Assembly (NCBI GenBank): GCA_050014395.1
Contig: JBEKDK010000112.1
Location: 1 to 10,254 of the forward strand
DNA length: 10,254 nt
Source: DASPOJ01 sp050014395
GTDB lineage: Bacteria; Acidobacteriota; Terriglobia; Acidiferrales; UBA7541
Reading direction: 5' to 3'
In this document: positions 1 through 6,352 of the stretch, one piece after another
Layout of the letters: every line of letters begins with the position of its first letter
Numbering within the stretch: the first letter of the stretch is position 1
Translations under genes and position numbers: made by a program
Notes under the pieces: model-generated
The model's input: only the letters and a program-made list of their open reading frames with translations
Told to the model about the DNA's origin: nothing
Database searches by the model: none

Positions 1-1
1 A

Positions 2-742
2 CAGGCCAAAAAAGAATTGATCGAGGCCAACCTGCGCTTGGTCGTTTCCATCGCCAAGAAATACACCAACCGCGGCCTGCAATTCCTGGACTTAATTCAG
101 GAAGGCAACATCGGCTTGATGAAGGCCGTGGATAAATTCGAGTGGCGCCGCGGCTACAAGTTTTCGACCTACGCCACATGGTGGATTCGCCAGGCCATTA
201 CCCGCGCCATCGCCGATCAAGCGCGCACCATCCGCATTCCGGTGCACATGATCGAAACGATCAACAAGCTAATCCGCACCAGCCGTCAATTGGTGCAGGA
301 ACTTGGCCGCGAGCCCACTTCGGAAGAAATCGCCAAGCGCATGGAAATCGCCGTCGCCAAAGTACGCAAAATTCTGAAAATCGCGCAGGAACCGATCTCT
401 CTCGAAACTCCGATCGGCGAAGAGGAAGATTCGCATCTGGGGGATTTCATCGAGGACAAGGCCGTCGTCTCGCCCTCCGACGCCGTGATCAATTTGAATT
501 TGAAAGAGCAAACCAATTCGGTGCTGAAGACGCTGACGCCGCGCGAGGAAAAAGTGATCAAGATGCGCTTCGGATTGGACGACGGCTCCGAGCACACGCT
601 CGAAGAGGTGGGCCAATCCTTCGCCGTGACGCGCGAGCGTATCCGCCAGATCGAAGCCAAAGCCCTGCGCAAGCTGCGCCACCCATCGCGCTCGCACAAA
701 CTGCGCGCGTTCCTCGAAGGCACTTCGCGCGAGTACCTCTAA
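2..742 (+). CDS. rpoD: Primary sigma-70 factor (RpoD/SigA), 5' end outside window
   Basis: Subunit of RNA polymerase holoenzyme that recognises housekeeping promoters. The frame is open from base 2 (reading QAKKELIEANLRLV), so the gene starts upstream of the window and an internal TTG at 17 is not the real start. Visible parts in order are region 2.1-2.2 (NLRLVVSIAKKYTNRGLQFLDLIQEGNIGLMKAV, given here only as the block from about base 29 to 130), and region 2.3-2.4 with YKFSTYATWWIRQAI. Region 3 follows (IRIPVHMIETINKL), then region 4.1-4.2 ending in the helix-turn-helix VTRERIRQIEAKALRKLRHP. The very high agreement with the RpoD consensus in regions 2.4 and 4.2 argues for the primary sigma rather than an alternative one. 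Region 1 cannot be seen. The gene ends at TAA (740-742) and faces the minus-strand DUF2231 gene 39 bases away. I see no convincing terminator between them. Confidence 0.96.
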   Translation, partial: QAKKELIEANLRLVVSIAKKYTNRGLQFLDLIQEGNIGLMKAVDKFEWRRGYKFSTYATWWIRQAITRAIADQARTIRIPVHMIETINKLIRTSRQLVQELGREPTSEEIAKRMEIAVAKVRKILKIAQEPISLETPIGEEEDSHLGDFIEDKAVVSPSDAVINLNLKEQTNSVLKTLTPREEKVIKMRFGLDDGSEHTLEEVGQSFAVTRERIRQIEAKALRKLRHPSRSHKLRAFLEGTSREYL

Positions 743-781
743 AGCGCCGGGCTCTCCGCCTTTTTCTGCGGCAAATTGTTC

Positions 782-1246
782 TTACGGCGTGCCTGCCGGC
801 AAATTCACTGAAGTCGCGTAGCGATACACCATCTCCGCGCCGCGATCCGCGCCAATCGCCACCAAAATCACCAGCACCACCAACCCCGCAAGAAACCACT
901 TCTGCGCGGCGCCTGAAAGACGCGGCTTGAGCAGCGCCACAAGGCACAACCAGCCGGCAATTGTCGTCGCAAACAGCATCAGCGTCTCGTGAACGCTCAG
1001 CACGCCGCGCACCGCGCCGAACGGTGGCACGGACTTTTCCGCGCGCCAACCGGTGAGCACCGCGAACACCGCGGCCAACGTGCCCAGGTACAACGTCCGC
1101 GCGGCGGTGCGACGCCAATCCTCGCTTCCGCGCGCCACAGCCACAATTTCAAACACCAGCGCGCCAACCCACAACGCGATCGGGAAGTGCACGAACAGCG
1201 GATGAACATTCAACATGGAATGAAGACCGGGAAGCATGGGGTTCAT
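782..1246 (-). CDS. DUF2231 family four-helix membrane protein
   Basis: A 154-residue integral membrane protein of the DUF2231 type, a family without an established function. Evidence is the N-terminal HPLFVHFPIAL motif (residues 15-25), followed by four hydrophobic stretches at about 22-38, 53-69, 88-106 and 115-133. A His-Glu pair (86-87) opens the third helix, and a GADRGAEMVYRY tail follows the fourth, all as usual for the family. The ATG at 1246 is preceded by GGAGG (1251-1255 on the complementary strand) four bases away, which supports this start. Met4 and Met11 are possible alternatives. It lies 102 bases downstream of the MFS gene on the same strand and could be cotranscribed. Its stop faces rpoD. 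The family call is firm; the function is unknown. Confidence 0.85.
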   Translation of the reverse strand: MNPMLPGLHSMLNVHPLFVHFPIALWVGALVFEIVAVARGSEDWRRTAARTLYLGTLAAVFAVLTGWRAEKSVPPFGAVRGVLSVHETLMLFATTIAGWLCLVALLKPRLSGAAQKWFLAGLVVLVILVAIGADRGAEMVYRYATSVNLPAGTP

Positions 1247-1250
1247 GGCG

Positions 1251-1255
1251 CCTCC
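1251..1255 (-). promoter_or_regulatory. Ribosome binding site of the DUF2231 gene
   Basis: GGAGG on the minus strand, four bases before the ATG at 1246. The spacing is a little short but the match to the anti-SD is good. It is the reason for preferring Met1 over the internal Met4 and Met11. Confidence 0.55.
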
Positions 1256-1348
1256 GCCGCGAAGACTATACCGACGGCGCCATTCTCGCGCGCGCAGGGC
1301 TCAGGGGCAAATCTCGTTGCACTCGGCGGCCGCAACGCTCAGGCACGT

Positions 1349-2698
1349 TCAGACGGCCGGCGGCGGAAATGGAATCGAACGCACGGGTGATTCCACTGTG
1401 CGTGTGCGCAGCGCCGCAAACGCAGCCATCGCGTAAAGCAATCCGAGCAGTGCAAACGCTTCCGTGAGGCTTCTGTGTTCGGCGAACCAACCCAGCAGGA
1501 AACTCATGGTCATTTGCAAAATCGTGGCGATCACAGAAAACGCCGATAGCGTGCGCCCCATCAAGCGCCTCGGCACAATGCCCATCAGCGAAGACTGCGT
1601 CAGCACGCCGCCCAGCGCGCGACACGCGCCGAACAGCGCGTTCATCGCCACAGCCAACGCAAGCCAGCGCACCAACGGAAACATCGTGTGGCCAATCGCC
1701 AGGATCGCGAGCGCCCCAACCAGCACCGCAACCGGCCGCCGTTGCGCCAGCCACGCCGCCACCAGTCCGCCGGCCACCGCTCCGATCGCCCAGCCCGCTT
1801 CGATGTAACCGTAGCCGCGCGGGCCAGCCGAAAGTAGATCTCGCGCCAGCGCCACCACCAGCACGTTGGCGCTGATCACGCCCGCCATCATGCACGCGTA
1901 CGTCAATCCCAACGCCAGCACGCGCGGCTGCTCGCCGAGATATCGCAGACCCTCGGCGATCTCCGCCGTGAAGCGCCGCCCTGAGAACATCGACGACGCG
2001 CCCGGCAGCGTCTCGCCGCCCCGCGTGTCCAGCACGGATTCCACCGGCGGCGCTTGCAACGGCGCCGCGGCGGCAAAACTGTGGTGCGGCAGGAATCGGC
2101 CGTGGCGCACAGCCACCAAGCAAATCGCCGCCACAAAATATGTCGCGCCGTCGATCGCCAGGATTCCGCCCAACCCCGCGCGCTCGTACACAAATCCCAC
2201 CACAGCTCCCGATGCGATCATCCCGCCCTGCACGGCGATCAATATCGCGGAATTCGCGCCCACCAGTTGCGTCGCCGGAATCAGCTCCTGCACCAGCGAA
2301 TTGGTCGTCGACCAATAAATCGCGAAGCCCATCCCCAGCAGCAGCTCCATCCAGTAAATGCCGGAGAGTTCCAGGCGATGCGTGACCGCCAGCGCGGCGA
2401 TCCCGAGCACCAGCGCCGAGCGCGCGAAATCCAGCGTGATCGCCAGATAGCGCCGGTCCACGCGGTCGATCAGCACCCCGCCGAACGGCGGCACAAACAA
2501 TCCCGGCAGCGTCACCAGAATCACCATCCAACTCACGCTGACGGTGGAATGCGTGCGGCTAAGGATGTACCACGTCACGCCGGCATAGTTCATGCCCGTC
2601 CCAAACAGCGAAACGAACATGCCCACAAACAGCCAGCGAAAGCCGGGCAATGCCGTCAGCTTTTTCCAATCCAATTTTTCTTGCCTGATCGTCGTCAT
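1349..2698 (-). CDS. MFS efflux transporter (EntS/MFS_3-like)
   Basis: A 449-residue twelve-helix major facilitator, probably a drug or siderophore exporter of the EntS/macrolide-efflux (MFS_3) type. Seen in the sequence: a hydrophobic first helix with LFVGMFVSLFGTGM, then motif A between helices 2 and 3 (GVLIDRVDRRYL, about residues 74-85). Further helices run to about residue 198. A polar, proline-rich cytoplasmic loop (about 200-258) separates them from the C-terminal bundle, where IVPRRLMGRT repeats the motif-A-like loop. The open frame extends 69 codons further upstream, but that part is Pro/Gly/Arg-rich and soluble-looking. ATG at 2698 puts the first helix near residue 20 as expected. 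No strong SD precedes it, so the start is less sure than the family. The substrate cannot be read from sequence. It is divergent from the ARPP-1 gene and followed by DUF2231. Confidence 0.85.
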   Translation of the reverse strand: MTTIRQEKLDWKKLTALPGFRWLFVGMFVSLFGTGMNYAGVTWYILSRTHSTVSVSWMVILVTLPGLFVPPFGGVLIDRVDRRYLAITLDFARSALVLGIAALAVTHRLELSGIYWMELLLGMGFAIYWSTTNSLVQELIPATQLVGANSAILIAVQGGMIASGAVVGFVYERAGLGGILAIDGATYFVAAICLVAVRHGRFLPHHSFAAAAPLQAPPVESVLDTRGGETLPGASSMFSGRRFTAEIAEGLRYLGEQPRVLALGLTYACMMAGVISANVLVVALARDLLSAGPRGYGYIEAGWAIGAVAGGLVAAWLAQRRPVAVLVGALAILAIGHTMFPLVRWLALAVAMNALFGACRALGGVLTQSSLMGIVPRRLMGRTLSAFSVIATILQMTMSFLLGWFAEHRSLTEAFALLGLLYAMAAFAALRTRTVESPVRSIPFPPPAV

Positions 2699-2773
2699 GG
2701 ACGGGCCGCACTCAACCCACACTGAGTCTGCCAAACTCCGCGCCGATTGATAAGCGAAAAGCCGAGGGCCGCC

Positions 2774-2791
2774 GCCCGGTGAATTACGGGC
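2774..2791. repeat. Small inverted repeat in divergent spacer
   Basis: GCCCG (2774-2778) and CGGGC (2787-2791) form a perfect five-base-pair stem around an eight-base loop in the 256-base spacer between the divergent MFS and ARPP-1 genes. It could be an operator, part of a dispersed intergenic repeat, or chance in GC-rich DNA. No T-tract follows on either strand, so an intrinsic terminator is unlikely. I see no clear sigma-70 promoter for either gene in the spacer. Confidence 0.3.
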
Positions 2792-2943
2792 TACCCCTAA
2801 CTCGTTGTACCCATTCGGATTGCCGACGTTAGCATTTTCCGCCTCCCTCAGGACACGGGGCACGCATCGCCATCCGCTGCAAGGAATCCCGCGCCCGCCG
2901 TTCAAACACTGGGCACGAATTCTGGCCTGGAGAAAGACGCACG

Positions 2944-2950
2944 AAGGAGG
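2944..2950 (+). promoter_or_regulatory. Strong ribosome binding site of the ARPP-1 gene
   Basis: AAGGAGG, a near-perfect Shine-Dalgarno, four bases before ATG 2955. It fixes the start of the downstream gene against the longer open frame that begins at 2805. Confidence 0.75.
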
Positions 2951-2954
2951 AGCG

Positions 2955-3977
2955 ATGCAAAGAGCAACGCTATTGGGATTGAGTGTTCTGGGAATCGCGT
3001 CACTGGCCGCGGGTCTCTCGGTGCGCGCAGTCGGCGCCGGCGGCCGCGGCGGTGGAGATCAAACGCAGGCTTCGGCAGCATGGCGCCTCGGCGAAGGCGT
3101 CACGTACGAAAATTTAACCGTCTTCCCGGTGCTCAGCAAAGAATCGGTGGACACGCGCGGCTACGAAACTCTCGATGAAGCGTTGTCGTCCGGCGACGCC
3201 GTCGTCTCCGAGAGCGGCACGAACGCGATGCGCCGCTGGCGCGAGAATGACGGCCCCACGCCGGAGTATTACGTTGAAGGCGCGCAGGTCAATCAGCTCG
3301 TCCTCGTCTATCGCGGCAAGCGGCCGCTGGTGCTCCTCGCCGGCGAACTGGTCAGCGGCGGCAAGCAGGATCGCATCATCGGCAAGGATCGCATCGTTCC
3401 CGTCGGCGCGAAGCCGCTGCCGCTCGACGTCTTCTGCGTCGAGCATGGCCGCTGGTCGAACGGCGAGCAATTTTCGGAGTCCAAAATCATCGTGCATCCT
3501 TCCGTGCGCGAAAAAGCCGCGGTGAATCAGGAGCAGGAGAGCGTCTGGGCCGCCGTGAGCAGCGGCTCGACCGCAACCGCCTCTGGCTCGGGCGGCGGCG
3601 AAGGTGGCGGTGAGGTCGCCGCCGCACCGCCCCCGCTCTCGCACGAAGCCGTCGTCGGCGTCGTTGTGGCGTATGGCGGCGAGGTCGCCTGGAGCGACGT
3701 CTTCGCTTCGCCGGAGCTTTTCGCCAGTTACTGGCCGAAGCTCCTGCGCAGCTACGTCGTCGAAGCCCTCGCGCGCCCCGAGACGCACGAGCACGCTTCG
3801 CTCGACGACGCGCGCCAATTCCTAATGCCGCTGGTGGGACGCGAAACCACGGAGAGCGAGCCCGGCGTCTATCGCTGGCGCGAGGTCAGCAACGAGCGCT
3901 ACGCCGAAATTTCGCTCGACACGCTTCAGCCGGCCGAACTGCAATTGCACTGGCTGAAGATTCACCGCTCAACCTGA
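2955..3977 (+). CDS. Exported ARPP-1/DUF6569 family protein
   Basis: A 340-residue protein with a probable N-terminal signal sequence or anchor (residues 1 to about 27: basic start, LLGLSVLGIASLAAGLSV core). The rest matches my memory of the ARPP-1 (DUF6569) domain family. The N-terminal strand reads ENLTVFPV (52-59), then YETLDEALSSG (70-80). A block follows with RPLVLLAGELVSGGKQDRII (123-142) and PLDVFCVEHGRW (156-167). A Ser/Gly-rich low-complexity linker (about 202-220) precedes a C-terminal part that carries WREVSNERYAEISLD. No catalytic motif is evident to me and the family's biochemical role is not established. Start chosen for the AAGGAGG box at 2944-2950. The gene ends four bases before the stop of folK, so the two transcripts run into each other. 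Family call fairly confident; export inferred from the N-terminus. Confidence 0.75.
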   Translation: MQRATLLGLSVLGIASLAAGLSVRAVGAGGRGGGDQTQASAAWRLGEGVTYENLTVFPVLSKESVDTRGYETLDEALSSGDAVVSESGTNAMRRWRENDGPTPEYYVEGAQVNQLVLVYRGKRPLVLLAGELVSGGKQDRIIGKDRIVPVGAKPLPLDVFCVEHGRWSNGEQFSESKIIVHPSVREKAAVNQEQESVWAAVSSGSTATASGSGGGEGGGEVAAAPPPLSHEAVVGVVVAYGGEVAWSDVFASPELFASYWPKLLRSYVVEALARPETHEHASLDDARQFLMPLVGRETTESEPGVYRWREVSNERYAEISLDTLQPAELQLHWLKIHRST

Positions 3978-3981
3978 GCGC

Positions 3982-4500
3982 CTAACCGGCCGAGCCGCGT
4001 GTGTGATTAGGCCGCCAAGCCACCACGCGGCTCGCATCCGGACAAGTCGCAAGCAACTCCGGGATCGTGCGCCCCAACACCGGATGCCGCAGCCCCGGCG
4101 CCAATTCGGTCAGCGGCACGAGCACAAATCGCCGCGCCGCGATCCCCGGATGCGGAATCTCGAGGCCCGGCTCGCGCGCCACGCTCGCGCCGCAAAACAA
4201 AATGTCGATGTCGATCGTGCGCGGCCCGCGCCGCACCGTCCGCTCGCGCCCCAGTGATTTCTCAATTCCCAACAGGGCGTCAAGCAAAGCCCGGGGCGCC
4301 AGCTCCGTTTCCGCCTCGACCACCATATTCAGAAACATCCCCTGTGCCGGAGCGTCCACCGGCTCCGTCTCATAAATCTTGGAGCGCCGCAGCACGCGAA
4401 TCCCAGCGGGCCCGAGCGCGAGAATCGCGCGCACAACAAAATCCGCGCGATCCCCAAGATTCGATCCCAGCGAAAGATAAACGATTTGCGTGGCGGGCAT
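3982..4500 (-). CDS. folK: FolK, hydroxymethyldihydropterin pyrophosphokinase
   Basis: Transfers pyrophosphate from ATP to 6-hydroxymethyl-7,8-dihydropterin in cytoplasmic folate synthesis, providing the substrate of dihydropteroate synthase. The 172-residue length is normal. Family signatures in order: LSLGSNLGDR (9-18), IYETEPV (42-48), FLNMVVEAET (56-65), the ATP/Mg-binding block GPRTIDIDILF (92-102) with its paired aspartates, and PHPGIAARRFVLVPLTEL (116-133). All expected acidic and basic residues that I can check are present, so it should be active. It starts 15 bases after the ruvB stop with no obvious terminator between, so it is probably the last gene of a ruvA-ruvB-folK unit. No good SD is visible before ATG 4500. 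No other folate genes (folP, folB) are in the window. Confidence 0.95.
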   Translation of the reverse strand: MPATQIVYLSLGSNLGDRADFVVRAILALGPAGIRVLRRSKIYETEPVDAPAQGMFLNMVVEAETELAPRALLDALLGIEKSLGRERTVRRGPRTIDIDILFCGASVAREPGLEIPHPGIAARRFVLVPLTELAPGLRHPVLGRTIPELLATCPDASRVVAWRPNHTRGSAG

Positions 4501-4515
4501 TGCGAGGGAAATTCT

Positions 4516-5580
4516 TCAGAAGAGGTGCTGCTGGCTGCGCGGCGCTTCCAACCCAAAATGCTTGTACGCCAGCGCCGTGGCCACGCGCCCGCGCTGCGTG
4601 CGATCCAGCAATCCGAGCTGCATCAAATACGGCTCATAAATCTCCTCGATCGCATCTTCCTCTTCGCTCAGCGACGCCGCAATCGTGTTCAACCCCACCG
4701 GCCCGCCCGCATATTTCTGAATGATCGTGAGCATCATCTTGCGGTCGGTTTCATCCAGCCCGTGCTCGTCGACGCCCAACATGTGCAGCGCCTCGCGGGC
4801 AGCGTCGGCCGTAATTCGCCCTTCCTTGCGCACCTGCGCAAAATCGCGCGCCCGCCGCAGCAATCGATTCGCCACGCGCGGCGTGCCGCGGCTGCGTCGA
4901 GCGATCTCTTGCGCGCCCTCGTCATCCACGTCAATATTCAAAATCTTCGCCGAGCGCCGCACGATCTCCAGCAAATCCTCCGGCGTGTAAAAATCCAGCC
5001 GATGCACGATCCCGAATCGCGAGCGTAGCGGCGCCGTCACCAACCCCGCGCGCGTCGTCGCCCCAATCAGCGTGAACTGATTCAATTGAAATGGATGTAT
5101 CCGCGCGCCTGTGCCTTGCCCGACGATCAGGTCAATTCGGTAGTCCTCCATCGCGGGATAAAGAATCTCCTCGATAGCTGGCTGGAGGCGGTGAATTTCA
5201 TCCAGGAAGAATACTTCGTGCTTGTCGAGGTTCGTCAAAACAGCCGTCAGATCGGTTTTGCGCTCGAGCATCGGCCCGGAGCTCGTCTGTATTCTCACGC
5301 CGAGCTCATTCGCTAAAATTTGCGCCAGCGTCGTCTTGCCGAGTCCCGGCGGACCGTACAGCAGCACGTGGTCCAACGCGTCCCCTCGGGTCCGCGCCGC
5401 TTCAACGGCAATGGCCAGATTGACCTTCAGTTGTTTTTGTCCGATGAAGTCCCCAAATCGCTGCGGCCGTACGCTCGCCTCGATCCGCGCGTCCTCATCG
5501 GACGCCTGCCCTGAAAGAATCCCTTGTTTCGCTTTTTCCATCTCGATGTCGGTATCCGTCCGTTGCTGTACTATCCCCAT
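4516..5580 (-). CDS. ruvB: RuvB, Holliday junction branch-migration ATPase
   Basis: Hexameric AAA+ motor that, with RuvA, drives branch migration of Holliday junctions. Numbering from GTG 5595: Walker A GPPGLGKTT (81-89), Walker B FFLDEIH (129-135, D132/E133), the RuvA-contacting hairpin region (about 153-176), LRSRF (190-194) carrying the arginine-finger region, sensor 2 GTPR (237-240), then the C-terminal winged helix (about 275-348) with GGPVGLNTIA and RGRVAT. All catalytic residues are present. Three starts are possible: GTG 5595 (359 aa), ATG 5580 (354 aa, listed) and ATG 5541 (341 aa, closest to the usual family length). None has a good SD. The hairpin carries IHPFQLNQFT, where many RuvB proteins have a different LPPFT-type strand; the same letters recur in the RuvB-like/Mrr protein at 6353-7642. 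The ruvA stop lies 25 bases upstream of the listed start. Confidence 0.96.
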   Translation of the reverse strand: MGIVQQRTDTDIEMEKAKQGILSGQASDEDARIEASVRPQRFGDFIGQKQLKVNLAIAVEAARTRGDALDHVLLYGPPGLGKTTLAQILANELGVRIQTSSGPMLERKTDLTAVLTNLDKHEVFFLDEIHRLQPAIEEILYPAMEDYRIDLIVGQGTGARIHPFQLNQFTLIGATTRAGLVTAPLRSRFGIVHRLDFYTPEDLLEIVRRSAKILNIDVDDEGAQEIARRSRGTPRVANRLLRRARDFAQVRKEGRITADAAREALHMLGVDEHGLDETDRKMMLTIIQKYAGGPVGLNTIAASLSEEEDAIEEIYEPYLMQLGLLDRTQRGRVATALAYKHFGLEAPRSQQHLF

Positions 5581-5605
5581 CCCGAGCCCGGTCACCCGCC
5601 TCGAC

Positions 5606-6226
5606 CTAGGCTCTTCTCCCGGTCCCTTTCTGCGCTGGCGCGCTCAGCTCGAGCAATGCTGCGCTCAGCAATGTTTCGAAGCTAGCTGCCATTTCGCTAT
5701 CGCGCCCCGCGCGTTCGACGGCCGCCTCGGCCGAACGAGAATCGCAACCGAGATTTAGGAGCGCCGAAACTACGTCACCGGAAACGCCTCCGCGCCCCGC
5801 CGGTGGCTGAGTTTCCGGTCTCGTCTCCCCTAACTTGTCGCGCAGCTCTACGATCATCCGCTCGGCCGTCTTCTTGCCAACGCCCGGAATCCGCGTTAGC
5901 CGCGCGATATCGCCTTCGCGAATCGCCGGCCCTAACTCATCCGCGCTCATCCCCGAAAGAATTTTCAGCGCCAGAGTCGGCCCCACTCCCGAAGCCGAAA
6001 GCAGCATCTCGAACAAATGTTTCTCGCGCGCCGTCAAAAATCCGTATAGCGCCAGCGCATCCTCCCGCACATGCGTGTGCACCAGCAGCACCACTTCTTC
6101 CCGCAGCCCGCCCAACGCATAAAACGTCGAGAGCGGAATATTCACAAGATATCCCACCCCGCCAACCTCCACGATCAGTTGGTTCGGTCTTTTGTCCGTC
6201 AGTGTCCCGCGAAGTTGCGCGATCAT
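5606..6226 (-). CDS. ruvA: RuvA, Holliday junction DNA-binding subunit
   Basis: Binds the four-way junction as a tetramer and loads RuvB rings on opposite arms. The 206 residues show the N-terminal OB-fold (MIAQLRGTL start, VEVGGVGYLVNIP, about 1-64). Two helix-hairpin-helix motifs follow, SGVGPTLALKIL (79-90) and PGVGKKTAERMI (114-125), where backbone contacts to the junction are made. A Pro/Gly-rich flexible linker (about 134-150) leads to domain III (about 150-195), which binds RuvB. Length and order are normal. ATG 6226 begins the conserved MIAQLRG and is therefore secure, although no SD precedes it; a palindrome occupies that place. It is the first gene of the unit with ruvB and folK, with its own promoter at 6264-6292. 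Confidence 0.96.
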   Translation of the reverse strand: MIAQLRGTLTDKRPNQLIVEVGGVGYLVNIPLSTFYALGGLREEVVLLVHTHVREDALALYGFLTAREKHLFEMLLSASGVGPTLALKILSGMSADELGPAIREGDIARLTRIPGVGKKTAERMIVELRDKLGETRPETQPPAGRGGVSGDVVSALLNLGCDSRSAEAAVERAGRDSEMAASFETLLSAALLELSAPAQKGTGRRA

Positions 6227-6232
6227 AGTTGT

Positions 6233-6242
6233 GTTTGCAAAC
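6233..6242. promoter_or_regulatory. Perfect 10-base palindrome in the ruvA leader (candidate operator)
   Basis: GTTTGCAAAC is its own reverse complement, with two further outer matching pairs beyond one mismatch. It lies 6 to 16 bases before the ruvA ATG and about 15-24 bases downstream of the predicted transcription start, where a repressor would block ruvAB. ruvAB is SOS-controlled in many bacteria, so a LexA-type operator is conceivable, but the sequence does not match the classic LexA boxes I know. It may also replace an SD as a structural element. Confidence 0.35.
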
Positions 6243-6249
6243 GCACTAC

Positions 6250-6315
6250 ACTCAACGCGAGCGATTATTGATTAGCGCCAGGTGCCAGTCAACAAACGCG
6301 TCACGCTCGTTGAGT
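6250..6315. repeat. Imperfect inverted repeat bracketing the ruvA promoter
   Basis: The left arm is ACTCAA (6250-6255) plus CGAGCG (6258-6263). It pairs with CGCTCG (6304-6309) plus TTGAGT (6310-6315), giving twelve base pairs interrupted by a two-base bulge (6256-6257). The 40 bases between the arms hold exactly the -10 and -35 boxes of the ruvA promoter. Possible roles are a paired binding site for a looping regulator, or a structure at the 3' end of the transcript of the upstream RuvB-like/Mrr gene. The loop is long for a terminator and no T-tract follows. Confidence 0.4.
6264..6292 (-). promoter_or_regulatory. Sigma-70 promoter of ruvA-ruvB-folK
   Basis: On the minus strand a -35 box TTGACT (6287-6292, five of six consensus bases) is separated by exactly 17 bases from a -10 box AATAAT (6264-6269, five of six). 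Transcription would start near 6257, giving a leader of about 30 bases before the ruvA ATG. This means ruvAB-folK can be expressed independently of the RuvB-like/Mrr gene upstream. It fits the primary sigma factor encoded at the left edge of the window. Confidence 0.65.
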
Positions 6316-6352
6316 CTCCGGAGCCGACGGCAGAGATCACAAATGAAACAAG

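Noticed and set aside
756..771. CCGC/GCGG stem between rpoD and the DUF2231 gene as a bidirectional terminator
   Set aside because: Only four base pairs, with the T-run in the loop rather than after the stem.
142..930. Plus-strand open frame overlapping rpoD
   Set aside because: Arg/His/Pro-rich translation in a different frame over a near-perfect RpoD match.
1266..2531. Minus-strand open frame of 421 codons overlapping the MFS gene
   Set aside because: Ala/Gly/Arg-rich shadow in another frame; the MFS frame carries the family motifs and helices.
2805..2954. N-terminal extension of the ARPP-1 gene
   Set aside because: The strong AAGGAGG box and a good signal-like N-terminus at 2955 favour the shorter protein; the extension looks non-coding.
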